From contig CM044956.1 of NCBI GenBank assembly GCA_024516035.1, positions 6,064,111-6,128,110 of the forward strand: a stretch of 64,000 nt of DNA. Direction: 5' to 3'. A model generated the notes under the pieces. It searched no databases. It saw nothing but the letters and a program-made list of their open reading frames with translations, and was not told where the DNA came from. Positions 51,171-62,033 of this stretch are shown one piece after another. The position numbers and the translations under genes were made by a program. How positions within the stretch are numbered: position 1 is the first letter of the stretch; the number at the start of each line of letters is the position of its first letter. This DNA comes from Bactericera cockerelli. Lineage: Eukaryota; Arthropoda; Insecta; Hemiptera; Triozidae.

Positions 51171-51702
51171 TTGTTACATTTCTTATTTTCCTCCTTATCT
51201 CTTCTCTGCCTCTTCTCTCCACATCCTTTATTCCTCCCATTTCCTTCGTACAAATTTGTTTATTTGTTCCCCTTACACGATCGTATGTTTTGTAAAGTGG
51301 GTCCGGACATATTTTATACGTTCCTAAACATTTTCTCTTTTCCTGCTTTTTTGTGTTTTATTTTTTTTTGTCCCTTTTTTTGTTTTTTTTTTTTTTTATC
51401 AGACAAGGGATGGATTACGTTTCCTAATGAAGAGAGTGGATTTTTTTTTTTTTTTTTTTTTCTCGATCTTCTCAGTAATACTTTTTACAGGGATTTTTTC
51501 TGGGGAGTTGCAGTGGCCAAGATCCCTTTCTTTTTTTATGCTCATTATTTTTTAAATGTTATATGAGGATTTTATTTTGTTAATGAGACAGTGGCTTATC
51601 TTTTACCGCTCTGAATTTTGTTCAAATGTTGATTTTGATCATAAGTCGAGATTTTGTAAAGAAATATTTTATTACTTATACATACGAGTATTATGTATAA
51701 TA
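51171..51702. other. T-rich sequence, no gene recognised
   Basis: Long T-runs (for example 51431-51451) and CT-rich stretches; open frames here are Phe/Leu-rich low complexity. Confidence 0.5.
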
Positions 51703-51893
51703 ATAAAATCGCCTTAATTATACTGCCCGATTAGGGCTATTAAGTCCCATAATTCCAGTAAACCCAAGACGTATCACTATGTGGTGAAAATCCCAAATGG
51801 GAGTATAACTTGTCATGTTTTGGCTGGGTTTCAAACCCGCGGTCTCTGGAACCTCAGGATTCACAGATGCTATGAGTATGACGTTTACCCCGT
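51703..51893 (-). repeat. T4 SINE, reverse copy
   Basis: aaatcgccttaattatactg through gtttcaaacccgcggtctct; the A box is eroded. Confidence 0.8.
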
Positions 51894-52002
51894 GTATAAA
51901 TCTGACATGAACTAGTATTGAATTTGTGTTATTATATCACAATTTTTAGTGAGTAGCATCGACATCACAAAAAATAATGCTAGTGCATCATCATAATTTC
52001 TC

Positions 52003-52205
52003 TGTCCCGTTAGCTCAGTGGTGAAAGCGGCACTCTGTGAATCCAAAGGTTTCAGGGGTTTGAAACCCAGCTGGGACAAGTTATTTTCCCATTTGGGATT
52101 TTTACCACTTAATAATATGTATTGGGCTAACTGCTGAAATAATGGGACTTATCGTGTGACTAATAGTCCTAATCGGGCAGTGTAAATATTATTATCATTA
52201 TAATT
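52003..52205 (+). repeat. T4 SINE, forward full copy
   Basis: tgtcccgttagctcagtggt, gggtttgaaacccagctggg, tail cccatttgggatttttacca to taatcgggcagtgtaaatat. Confidence 0.88.
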
Positions 52206-53535
52206 ATATTTCCAACACACCAACAAATTAAAATCTCGTAATGCCGCCATTGGTCGTCTCTCACACTCTACAACTACCTTAATTGTCCTCATATTCCAAA
52301 AATAAAATAAAATGAATAAGATCTGGGATTCAGGGAATTCTTATCGAATGACACAAGAGAGCATCTTTTGAGGAAGGAAATTAGCACCAGTAAGCATTTT
52401 CTGTATTTTCTTAGCCTTCTATAGCCTTAAATACTAATAATAATAATAGCCTTTTATTTCCCAAAAACTTTTCCAAATGATCATTGTAGGAAGAACTTTG
52501 GGCGAATTTTTGGCTTAGGTTTCATTACCTACGTTCACGCTTGAGTTGGTCCCTGAATAATATGGGGAATAAGAGGGGAGGGTGTTTGATGAGTGAGAGG
52601 GGAGGGGAAAGAAGAGGTGATGTTGACGAGTGATGAATTTATGCATTGGTTCAACCAAGATAGGCCTGTTTGACAAAAACTTGCATTTTTTTTGTTTGTT
52701 GCTTAATTCAATATATTTTTTTACAATCTTTTTTAGAAAAGATATCGACTCAGCTGCCCAAAGACCCAACGTTTCAACTAAGAACGCAAGAAAGCTATAA
52801 TTGTCTTTTATCATTGAGTATTTTAATATTTTAAAATAATAGGTAGGTATATGTACAACGATAGTGGAAAGTCAATGAAAAATTATTTACAAAGAAAAAT
52901 AAGTGAATACATTGTGAACATTTCATGAAGTATTGTGTCCCTAATTGGCCTGTATTTTTACATGAAATTTAAATATTTGTTTCGTAAATTTCTGATTAAA
53001 ATTTTTCAATCGTTTGAGCAAGTTGTGATTCACTCCTGTTCATTTAACGTGAATAAAATTAATATATTTATTAAGAAACCATGCTTATTTTTCTAAAGAA
53101 TTTCAAGCATTGAATTGGTACTTTCTTCAAAAGCTCGAGCTTCCAAATAGAAATGAGTAGAAAACGTGAAGTGACTTCATTATTCCCTTAGTAATTACCA
53201 GCGCTCATTTATAAATAATTCATCAAAGACGACGACGTTATAAAAATCATTGATTTTTTTAGTCTAGTGAGGTTGAAAGAGAATTTTATATGAAATAAAT
53301 TAATTTTTGAATTTTTGTTTCAAAGCATAGATGAACGCTTGTACGACCAACTTCAAAGAGCAGTTTCAAATTTAATTTCGAAAATTTAGGTCACAGAAAA
53401 GCACACGGTACATAACTGGAGTAATTTATCTAGTGCGTATAGCTGGTAATTTTACTCAAAACAATGTTACCGACCCCGGCAGCCCTATCCCTTTTTGGTT
53501 TTTCCTATGCCAGGAATTTTAACCTAGGTATTGTT
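52206..53535. other. No gene recognised
   Basis: The longest stretch in this half with no assignable repeat. AT-rich; a small reverse open frame at 52515-52814 shows no domain. Confidence 0.5.
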
Positions 53536-53539
53536 TGTT

Positions 53540-53680
53540 CTATTTTAACCTAGTCAGGCTGGGGGACTATAAACAGGCAGTAGACCAGTAGTCTGGCTGG
53601 GGGACCATAAACACTAAACAGGGAGGAGACCAGCAGTCTGGCTGGGGGACTATAAACATTTAGTAGACCATCATTGGCTT
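53540..53680. repeat. Three-copy minisatellite
   Basis: Units of about 50-60 bp contain ggctgggggact(c)ataaaca and agtagaccagcagtct. Confidence 0.8.
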
Positions 53681-53707
53681 GGTTCTTTGGCCCTTGTCAT
53701 TTATTAG

Positions 53708-53790
53708 CCTCCTTGTAGAGACAGTGGTAGAAGTGCTGAGTCATTCCTCCACTGTCTGGCTACCATCGTTCACGATGACGCCACCCTATG
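53708..53790 (+). repeat. Small hairpin-bearing dispersed repeat, copy 2
   Basis: gcctccttgtagagacagtg, agtgctgagtcattcc, ctaccatcgttcacgatgac. gacagtgg and ccactgtc form a perfect 8-bp stem. Confidence 0.7.
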
Positions 53791-54144
53791 ATGATTGTTT
53801 GTGAAGGTTGAGCGTGGTTAGGATGCGGATGGGTGACTGGTTGAGATTAATCTCTGGGTAGTTGCTTTGTAGGTTTCTAGCGAATAAAGGGTAAAATCCA
53901 CAGATTTTAATAACCAATAGCTAGGGAGCAGTTAAGAAAAAAACTATGCATTTTTAAATATGGTGCAATATTATGTTTGTATATTTCATCCATCAACATA
54001 AAATGAAGAACATATTATTATTATCTATTATTATATCGAGCTTTATTAGAAGGACAAAGTGTACAATATTTACAATGTAAAATAGTTTGTAAATCAATAA
54101 ATGATAAAGATGTTTGAAAATAAATAATCAATAACTTCACCATA

Positions 54145-54290
54145 TTATGTAGACCTTGAGAGGATAGGCACGAACGACCGTACAATAATTGGTTAAAGTG
54201 CCCGATAAATGAAAAAAAGAAGAAGAAAATAATAATGCCTAACTAAAGGGCGGGGTTATTGCTTGCGACAATCTCTTCCACCCAACCCTT
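54145..54290 (+). repeat. Dispersed 'gtagaccttgaga' repeat and linked block
   Basis: tgtagaccttgagaggatag and aattggttaaagtgcccga match 41450-41530. The following gcctaactaaagggcggggt and gacaatctcttccaccc match 34340-34400. Confidence 0.55.
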
Positions 54291-54612
54291 ATAAGTGAAG
54301 TCATCAATTTACAACTGTGCAACTTACCTCGACCCATATGTATGAATCATACAAGAAATATTCCAGGTTTAGAAGAAGAAAAGAAAAAAAAGAAACATGT
54401 TCCGTATATTTCTTATCATTCTTTTCTTCCCAACTTCTCACAACAACAAGCAAGTATTTGCATTTTTCTCAAGTACCCAACTCATAATGCTCATATATTC
54501 ACTGCTTCTAAGTCTTACTTCCCTGCTTGCAAGCTGCTTGGGAAAGTCATATTACTTCTTATCTAGGAGAATTTATTACTTTTCTTTCTCCTTTTTCAAA
54601 TGTATTGCAAGG

Positions 54613-55148
54613 ATCCTTGTTACTTCCCAGAAATTTCTTATATAAGAAATCGGAAGTGTGTTCGTTTTTGTAAAAAATGTTTTTTTTTTGCTCCGGTTTT
54701 AATTTTTTTCATAATAATTCATACAGATTTTTTTTGTAGAATCTGGAATGTAGGAAAAAAGTTATTCTACCATATAAAACGAATTTGAAGAAAATCGGTT
54801 ATTTGGAAAAGTTAAGCGGAATTTGGAGGAAAATCTCAGTATGAAATCTCAAAATTGCCATAGTAATAGTAATAATATCATTATTTATACTGCCCGATTA
54901 GGACTGAGTCCCATTATTCCAGCACTAAGCCCAAGACATATTACTATGTGGTAAAAATCCCAAATGGGGGTGCAACTTGTCATGTCCCGGCTGGGTTTTG
55001 AACCCGCGACCTCTGGATTACTAGTCAGACGCCTTGACCACTGAGCTACCGGGACACACCACTGAGCTGCCATGTGTATACAACTATACAATATGAACCA
55101 ATCATGAGGAAGTATTCTGTCCACAATTGGCAGTGTATTTTTTTTGTA
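54613..55148 (-). mobile_element. H1 element, reverse, interrupted by a T4 SINE
   Basis: The 3' hairpin (acttcccagaaatttcttat, agaaatcggaag), attctaccatataaaacgaa and aagaaaatcggtt run to about 54868; after the SINE the 5' part resumes (tatgaaccaatcatgaggaa, gtccacaattggcagtgta). Much of the middle, including the tetranucleotide tract, is deleted. Confidence 0.65.
54869..55056 (-). repeat. T4 SINE nested in H1
   Basis: Complete reverse T4 (tatactgcccgattaggact through ctgagctaccgggaca) lying between the two H1 parts. Confidence 0.86.
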
Positions 55149-55294
55149 GCAAGGGAACCACAATAGCTCCAAGGAAGGAGATTTCTTTTCTCGTTTGAAA
55201 AATATAAATAATAAAAAATAGCGCACACATCTATCTCTCTTACTGTCCAGTTCCTCAGGCGTGGTTTTTATTGTTCTTGAATAATCTTTTGGCT

Positions 55295-55460
55295 ACCTTC
55301 GTGGTTATGACTGCTGCTCCTCGTCCACAGGTTGTGTGTTTGAACCCCGGTAGGACAGAATTTTTTGTTAAAAATGTTTAAAAAAAACTTCTATAGAACA
55401 TGTGAGGTTGCCGTTTCTGGCTCAACCCACTTCCGGCTAAATTAATGTGGGTAGTTAATG
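55295..55460 (+). repeat. T6-type tRNA-derived SINE copy
   Basis: gtgtttgaaccccggtagga, cagaattttttgttaaaa, gaacatgtgaggttgccgtt; block order as at 4180-4360. Confidence 0.55.
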
Positions 55461-55740
55461 GTAATAATGATAATGGTGCTCAAAGGCACTTGTATTTACC
55501 GAAAGAATCCATATAAACATGTAACAAATAACAAAAGTTAAAAAATAATATACAATACGAAATTAGAAAAATACCTTTCAAATTTTAAAATATGGGTTGT
55601 AAAATATAACAAAATACAAAGTAATAATAGAAATACAAAGTCATAATTTAGTTCGATTCCCACTGAGTGGAGGCTAAATTTAACCATAAAAAAGCCAAAA
55701 CTAGTTTCTTCTTCGTTCAACTCAGTAAATAAATGTTAAA
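55461..55740. other. No gene recognised
   Basis: AT-rich, no assignable repeat. Confidence 0.45.
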
Positions 55741-55876
55741 AAGTTATCATATTTGTGTTAATCACTTTTGTGATGTCACAATAATAACTGACTTTACTAA
55801 ATTTTTGCTGAACTTGGAACCACCGACCTCCAGATTACAAGTCCGCCGCCTTATCGATCAAGCTGCTGAGGTCGGT
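55741..55876 (-). repeat. T1 SINE, reverse copy
   Basis: aagttatcatatttgtgtta through cttatcgatcaagctgctga; the middle is diverged. Confidence 0.86.
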
Positions 55877-56015
55877 CCCCAAATAAATAATAGTACATAT
55901 TTATATCTGTTATGGGTATTTTATTATTATAAACTGGTTGGGGTCCCACAAGAAGAACCCCAGTTCTCACACCGACCTCTATTAGATCTATTATATTGAC
56001 CAAGTACCAAAAGAA

Positions 56016-56178
56016 AACAACGTCCAGTGAAGTCAGACCTTGCTGAGTAACCCTATTCAAATTCAAACCCTCGTGATGCTGGCTGTTCTCGGCCCAATCC
56101 AGGTTGGGTGAGGTTGAGGTGGGTAGCTGGTTGTGAGTTTTTGGCGAATGGAGGGTAAGACCCCCGTCTCAAATAACC
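56016..56178 (+). repeat. 5S-derived SINE, 5' truncated
   Basis: Starts inside the 5S part (aacgtccagtgaagtcagac), then ctcgtgatgctggctgttct, ccaggttgggtgaggttgag and gcgaatggagggtaagaccc. Confidence 0.75.
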
Positions 56179-56261
56179 TCTTTGTTAAAGATATGTTAGC
56201 GAAATAGAAATAATTTCCTGACTTTTCCTGACATTTATGTTTCCAAAGTGGCAGCATTCTT

Positions 56262-56490
56262 CTTCTTCTTCTACTCTGTCTTACCTTGCTCAGGGTCGAC
56301 GTTGTTCAACCTCATGGTTAAGGTTGGTTGGTTTTGGCACATTTTTACGGCTGGATGTCCTTCCTAACGCCAACGATTCAATTTGATTTACCGTCCTGGA
56401 TTAGGACGGGGGTTTTACCCTCCATTCGTGGGAATCGTACCAGCTACCCACATTAACATCCAGCCTGGGTAGGACCGGAAATGTTCTAAT
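56262..56490 (-). repeat. Composite repeat: 'ttcaacctcatggtt' family plus 5S-type tail
   Basis: cttcttcttcttctactctg, cagggtcgacgttgttcaac, gctggatgtccttcctaacg, then ggacgggggttttaccctcc and cacattaacatccagcctgg. Same composite as 23757-23995 in the opposite orientation, so probably one SINE family with a GAAG-repeat 3' end. Confidence 0.65.
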
Positions 56491-56985
56491 CTTCCACCTC
56501 TCTTGAAATTTACAGTGAATGGGTTTGACTTAAATATTTTTTAAACATAAAAATAAAAAACTTCACTATTTACTAACCTGTAAACATAAATAAAAATTAA
56601 CTGTAAAGTAAGGACCCTGAATTGGGGCAGGAGTCTGTGCTGCGCGTTACAGGTAACAGACCTCTCTTTAAATAAATATTCATTAAAAAAAGACCCTGAT
56701 TCATTCCAAAATATTATCTCTCGAAATATCCTCATCATAATATATCCTATCGCTCTTATAGGATAATAATATACATATTGTGTACATCGTTATTACCTCC
56801 TATACTTCTAAGCTAAAGTTATCTAAGAGAGAGAGAGAGAGAGAAGAAGCAGGTATACCAGATTACTTCCTCTAGAGTTCTAGAGTCTAGAACTAGATTG
56901 TACGAACAAGAACTACCTAACAAAAAAATAATATTTCTTACAAACAACAAACAAAAAATGTATATTCTAAATTTGCTTACTGTTA
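56491..56985. other. No gene recognised; short (GA)n at 56828-56843
   Basis: AT-rich, nothing else identified. Confidence 0.45.
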
Positions 56986-57160
56986 TTTGTAAGGGATATC
57001 TTCCGGTTGACCCAGCACCTAAATAGGAACTATTGTGTCACTTCTCGCACATCAGTTGGGAGGCATACTACGGGATTGGCAGCATACAAAACAGACCACA
57101 TTCATCTACAGTAGCTCCTGTTTCATGGCTACGAAATAAAAAAGGCTGTAAAACACTCAT
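56986..57160 (+). repeat. T5 SINE body, head lost
   Basis: ttgacccagcacctaaatag, ggaggcatactacgggattg, ttcatggctacgaaataaaa. Confidence 0.82.
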
Positions 57161-57984
57161 CTTCAAAAAAATAAAATACATGTGTTCATCTTTATTACCT
57201 CCTAAACTCCTAAACTAAAGCTAACTGGGGGAGAGCGAGGAAGTATACCGTTTGGAACACTTTCTCTACAGAATAGAAACTACCTAATATGGACCTTATT
57301 AAATCTATATAGCACCAAAAAAGGCTCAAAATAATCCAAGAGAAAGCAAGCTCCTCGTATATCTCATTAGATTTTATTCATGGAGCCTTCTTACAGTATG
57401 ATCTCCGACAGCTAAGGATGTAACGCTCCCAGGAGGTACCAGAGCAGTGGAGGGAGGTAGAAAAATGAAAAATGAGGCTCATAATGCAGCAGCTGTGAGG
57501 AAGCTCCAAGTTTTCAACCTCTTCTTCCTTCACCTCCTTTCCTTTTCCCTCATCCTCTAATATTTCGCCCCAACTGTCTGTAGAATGGAGGGATACCTGA
57601 AAACTTAATAATATATCGATAAAGTTTTTTTTTTATACAGATTTTTTACATGTTTGTACTTGAAGAGCGTATACTATCCGATTACAGGCTGAAAAAGAGC
57701 TCTAGCATGAACTTTCGGAACGGGATTTTTCTATCTCGTTGTGAGAAATAGGACAAAGTTCAACAGTTGAGCTTTTTTAATTGAAGAGCTAGGTGCGGAT
57801 TAAATTCGAATTGTTGGAAATTTGAAGTGTAACTGTAAGGTAAAGATTAAACAAGGATTGAATTGGAGATTGAATTTTGAAGGGATTAGTTTTTTTTGAG
57901 AACTGTATCCTCGTTTGGGTACTCACTGTAGTGGAATTTGTTAGGATTAACAATTATTTGCACTGTAATCTAGGTTCATTTTGG
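57161..57984. other. No gene recognised
   Basis: A partial duplication of cctcctaaactcctaaacta-type words relative to about 56790. No coding evidence. Confidence 0.4.
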
Positions 57985-58226
57985 TACAGGGTATCAACGA
58001 AGCACCAGAAATTTATAAAAAATTACATCTGGAGTGTCCTTCTTTATGGCTGTGAAACATGGACATTGAACATATATGAAATAGAAAGAGAAGAAGCCTT
58101 GGAAACAGAACACAAAAAAAGATCAAGTTTATGAATACTAGAAGAAATTCAAGAGATACGACAAGTAATAGGTAACATCCATAATGGCAAGAAAACAAAA
58201 CTAGTTGGTCATCTGGTCAACTAGTT
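57985..58226 (+). pseudogene. LINE reverse transcriptase C-terminal fragment
   Basis: In one frame with a single internal stop (58132-58134) it encodes KFIKNYIWSVLLYGCETWTL and, after the stop, LEEIQEIRQVIGNIHNGKK and LVGHLV. These motifs are typical of the C-terminal end of insect LINE ORF2 (YGCETWTL, GHLL). The LTR element begins about 10 bases downstream, so it probably inserted into this LINE remnant; the rest of the LINE would lie beyond the window. Confidence 0.75.
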
Positions 58227-58236
58227 GGCCAGAATA

Positions 58237-58536
58237 TGTAATAAAACGATGAGTTTATTACATATTGGTTTGCCGGTGTTTGATGATCCGCAAAACCATA
58301 GGTCTGTCGACTGAGTCAGCAGGAAAGCTCAGCCATCGAAAATGTTTCTGACTAGACCATTAGGCAGTCAGTCTTGTCTTACCCGCTCTATGACGAGAGC
58401 GCAGCCAGTTCGGTATCCGAATAGCGCGAGTGCCCGCCGGGATATTATTTGTGTACCATCTTAATACGTTCAGTGTTTGTTAACAATACTTATTAATGTA
58501 TAATTATATATAAGTGACATTATCTCTACTCCAACA
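58237..58536 (+). repeat. Putative 5' LTR
   Basis: A 300-bp segment begins TGTAATAAAACG and ends CTACTCCAACA, giving TG...CA ends. A tatatataag TATA-like box lies at about 58505-58514. One base later TGGTCTCCTTTC could be a primer-binding site beginning TGG; I could not match it to a tRNA. The first bases form an inverted pair with tttattaca. Without the second LTR the boundaries are tentative. Confidence 0.45.
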
Positions 58537-58589
58537 TTGGTCTCCTTTCTTTTATTTTCTTAACTTTAATTATTTAGTTTTAAGGTATG

Positions 58590-60422
58590 ATGGCGTATCC
58601 GAACACTTGGCCATAGGCCATCCCAACCGCCTTTGAGGACGATCAGGGATCGCCTCCGAACGATCCTGTTCCTCAACGTGGCAAGGCACCTGTACTTGCT
58701 CATTTTGATGAAAATAAATCGGTACATGTGCATACCGATGCAAGCAAAATAGGGCTGGGAGCAGTTTTATCTCAAGAAGGACCGGATGGAAAACTTCATC
58801 CAATTCTATTCGCGTCTAGGAAAACTTCAGCGACCGAAACTAATTACAACTCAGTAGAATTAGAAATGCTTGCTATTTTATTTGCTCTCAATCATTTTAG
58901 TTACCTTATTAAGTACCACCCTCATAAAATTTACATTTTTACTGACTGTCAAGCTTTGAGCTATTATAAGTCCTTAAAAGAAAATTTCTCCTCTTCTAGG
59001 CTAACACGGTTAAGTTTAAAACTAATGCAGTATGATAACATTGAAATAAGTTATACACGCGCAAACTGCAATAAGCCTGCAGATTTTCTCTCACGCAGCC
59101 CAGTAGACGAAGCCGAAATAGGAGCAGAAGATGAAGAAATACCAAGCTTTAGCATCACCGAGGAAAACGAACAGTTACCAGAGATGCAGAGAAGGGATCC
59201 AGTGCTAAATGAAATCATCACAGCTCTAGAACAACCAGAGCAAGCAGAAAAGAACTTAGCTAGGAAAACGCGATTATTTCATATTAAAAATAACATCCTT
59301 TATAAAAAAGGCGGAACGTTAAGTGACGACATTGTGTGTCTACCTTCAAAATTGGCTCCGAGTATCATAGACAACTATCATAGTGGCAACTTATCAGCGC
59401 ACCTAGGAACAAAAAAGATATTAGCTTTATTTAACCAAAAATACTGGTTCCCTAAGATCGAAAAATTAATCGGAGAAAGATTGCGACATTGTCAAAAGTG
59501 TCAGTTTCGAAAACCTTTTGGAAACGGACACTTTAAACCGGGATTGTTAAAACCAATTCCTATAACTAAGGATGTCCTGGAACGATGGCACGTCGACGCG
59601 TTAGGTCCTTGGGTACAGTCTAATAATAACAAACGCTATATTCTGTGCGCGACTTGTAGCACATCAGGGTACGTAGTAACTAAGGCCGTCGAAACCGTTA
59701 GTTCACACGATATTGTCGAGTTTTTACACGGAATTGTTCTACAATTCGGCGTATTCGACGAGATTTGCACAGACAATGGCTCTGGTATGGTCGCTCAAGC
59801 CACTACAAATTTCATCAAACAGATAGGGGCGAAGCACATCCGCATCTCGACATACCACAGCATGAGTAACGGTCTTGTTGAGGCGCAATTCAAAACAATC
59901 ACAAACGCTTTAGCGAAGCTTATCGGCGAAACACAAAAAGAGTGGGACAAACACCTCCCACAGGTCACCTTGGCATTGAACATTTTCCCGCGAGTCTCTC
60001 GAGGTGGGGTATCCGCGTTCTTCACCTTGTTTGGGAAAAATGCTCGACTACCCGCAGATCTACCAATACCTAACCCAAATGACGGAGTAGAGTTAGAAGA
60101 GCGCATTGCTAGATTATACGCCATTCGGGACTATGTTACAGATTTCTATAACCAGAACAAAAAGAAAGAAAAAAACCGTTACGATAGAAACAAAGTAGAT
60201 ATTAGGTACTCCCCCGGCGACCTAGTGTTGGTATACAACCCAAGAAACTTCATAGGCCAAACCAGCAAATTGCTGAGCCGTTACAATGGTCCTTACGTCG
60301 TACGAGAATCTTCGAACCAAGGTCTGAATTACAGGGTAGAGAACTTGGCTTCCAAGAAAATCGAAAAAGTACACGTAAATAGACTAAAGAAGTACTTCCC
60401 TCCGTTGGAAAGAGAAGTATAA
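58590..60422 (+). pseudogene. Deleted gag-pol: RNase H and integrase
   Basis: An ATG at 58590 begins eight codons and a TAG (58614). The same frame is then open from 58617 to 60422, reading into APVLAHF, the usual RT/RNase H linker. RNase H has VHTDAS, the Glu in SVELEML, FTDCQAL and ADFLSR. Integrase has an HHCC zinc finger (YHSGN...HLG, CQKCQ), the catalytic Asp residues in WHVDAL and CTDNGS, the Glu in NGLVEAQF, and a C-terminal GPY/F module (RYNGPYVV). A deletion of roughly 2.5-3 kb appears to have fused gag start codons to the end of RT. Relative to the usual DNGSEF and PYHPQSNG, the integrase reads DNGSGM and TYHSMSNG. Confidence 0.85.
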
Positions 60423-60440
60423 AAGTTCCGTATATATATA

Positions 60441-60493
<53 letters not shown>

Positions 60494-61642
60494 TTTTTGT
60501 TTATATTTATGTTTTGGTAATCCTTTATTTTCTCAAAGATTTCGTATCTTGTCATCATAATACAATTTAAATATCCTAATACTGTAAATAACCTAGCGTC
60601 AGCAAAAAAAGTTACGCTTAGAATACAGAGCCGTAAGTTACAGAAAATTGCGTTACATACAAGCTACATACAGGAATAGCTCAGTGACCAGAAAACTCAC
60701 ATCAGGAATACTGACCGTGCCAAAGGTTTCCCCCCATTAAGAGTCAATCATCAGTAATTGAACATAGGGACAAAACCTAACTTAAGGCCTGTTACTTTTG
60801 CCAAATGTATATTCCCCCATGGTAATTTTATCTGCTCTCTTTTATTATTATTATTTTTATATTTTTTTTTGATCCTCAACTTGTTGTCCATACATATTTT
60901 TTGTTGCTGTTAGAATTAGACGTGTAAATACATGCATTCCTAGAGGTAGAATTTCTGTAAATAAACAAGTCAGCGTATGTAACATTCGCTGTAGAATGAG
61001 TCAACACTGACACCTTCAACATACTAGGTTAGTAGGAACTAGACAATTGTAATATTATCACAAGGCATTCACCTCAAGAATGCTGACTCAATATCTACAT
61101 TCCTCTCAACAGATGTTCGCTTTGCTTAGAGTACGTTATAAGTAGTACTCAAGCAAATAATCCTATCTCTCTATCTTTCTCCACTCAATCTTTCTCTCTT
61201 CCTCTCAATCGCTCACACTATAATTTTCTCGTGGGTTCAAAGATTTCTATCATCTCAATCCCTTATTGAGAAAATAGGAATCTTGATCACAATACACGAA
61301 GTATGACGTCTTAAACGTCATTACTCGTTACAGCATCCGGAGACAGACGCAAAATTCGGGCATTCAAATAAATTATAATGGTTTAAATTGTATCGAAAGT
61401 TGTCCCGGAATGTCTAATACCCCCTGGGTATATCAAAATGCTCATTATTACAAAATAAGAGCAGTCCTCTGCTAAGGCGAGAACACATTTTCTTTTTAAT
61501 GAACCTTAACCTCAAAGCAAGGATGGACAATATTCTAAGCTTAACTAACGACTGACTTCTGGGTTGTCACAAGAAAATCTCCCTAGTGGTAGGGGTGGAT
61601 ATATTTTTTTTTTAAAGTAAAGGAAACCCACATATTTCCAAC

Positions 61643-61682
<40 letters not shown>

Positions 61683-62033
61683 TAAGTATTTATTCCAGGA
61701 TTGACGGACTAATCAACTTCAAAATTTTAGGCCTCTATTTGGCAGTATGACTGAATTTTTGTCTGTAGGGTATAAGTGAATTTGTATGTGTTTGGGTATA
61801 AGTGTTTAATTATGATGAAATAACCGTATGAATGTATAGTTGAAAAGAATTTCCGTCCTGAGAAATAATACCATCACTTGAAACGGGAAAGTAACAAATA
61901 GACAATGAACCCGGAAGACAATCGTCAGTAAGCTAGCTAAAATAACCTTACTGTTTACATTTACAATCACACCTTAATAGGAAGATTTTTTATTAGTTAG
62001 TCAAATTAGCCAATCTCATTTTAGTCTCTCACC
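60423..62033 (+). other. Non-coding region between pol and env
   Basis: Includes a (TA)n/poly-A stretch (about 60436-60491), a second poly-A (61645-61678), a CT-rich patch (61155-61205) and a possible core promoter (ttataagtagtactcaagc near 61137). No open frame of note. The length and poly-A runs suggest insertions or a junction between two elements. Confidence 0.5.
62011..62024 (+). promoter_or_regulatory. Candidate env splice acceptor
   Basis: caatctcattttag ends nine bases before the env ATG (62034). Env of insect errantiviruses is translated from a spliced RNA, so an acceptor is expected here. No donor was identified. Confidence 0.35.

Noticed and set aside
60900..61331. A second LTR between pol and env
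   Set aside because: A TATA-like ttataagtag and a plausible end exist, but the segment does not match 58237-58536 and has no partner or primer-binding site.
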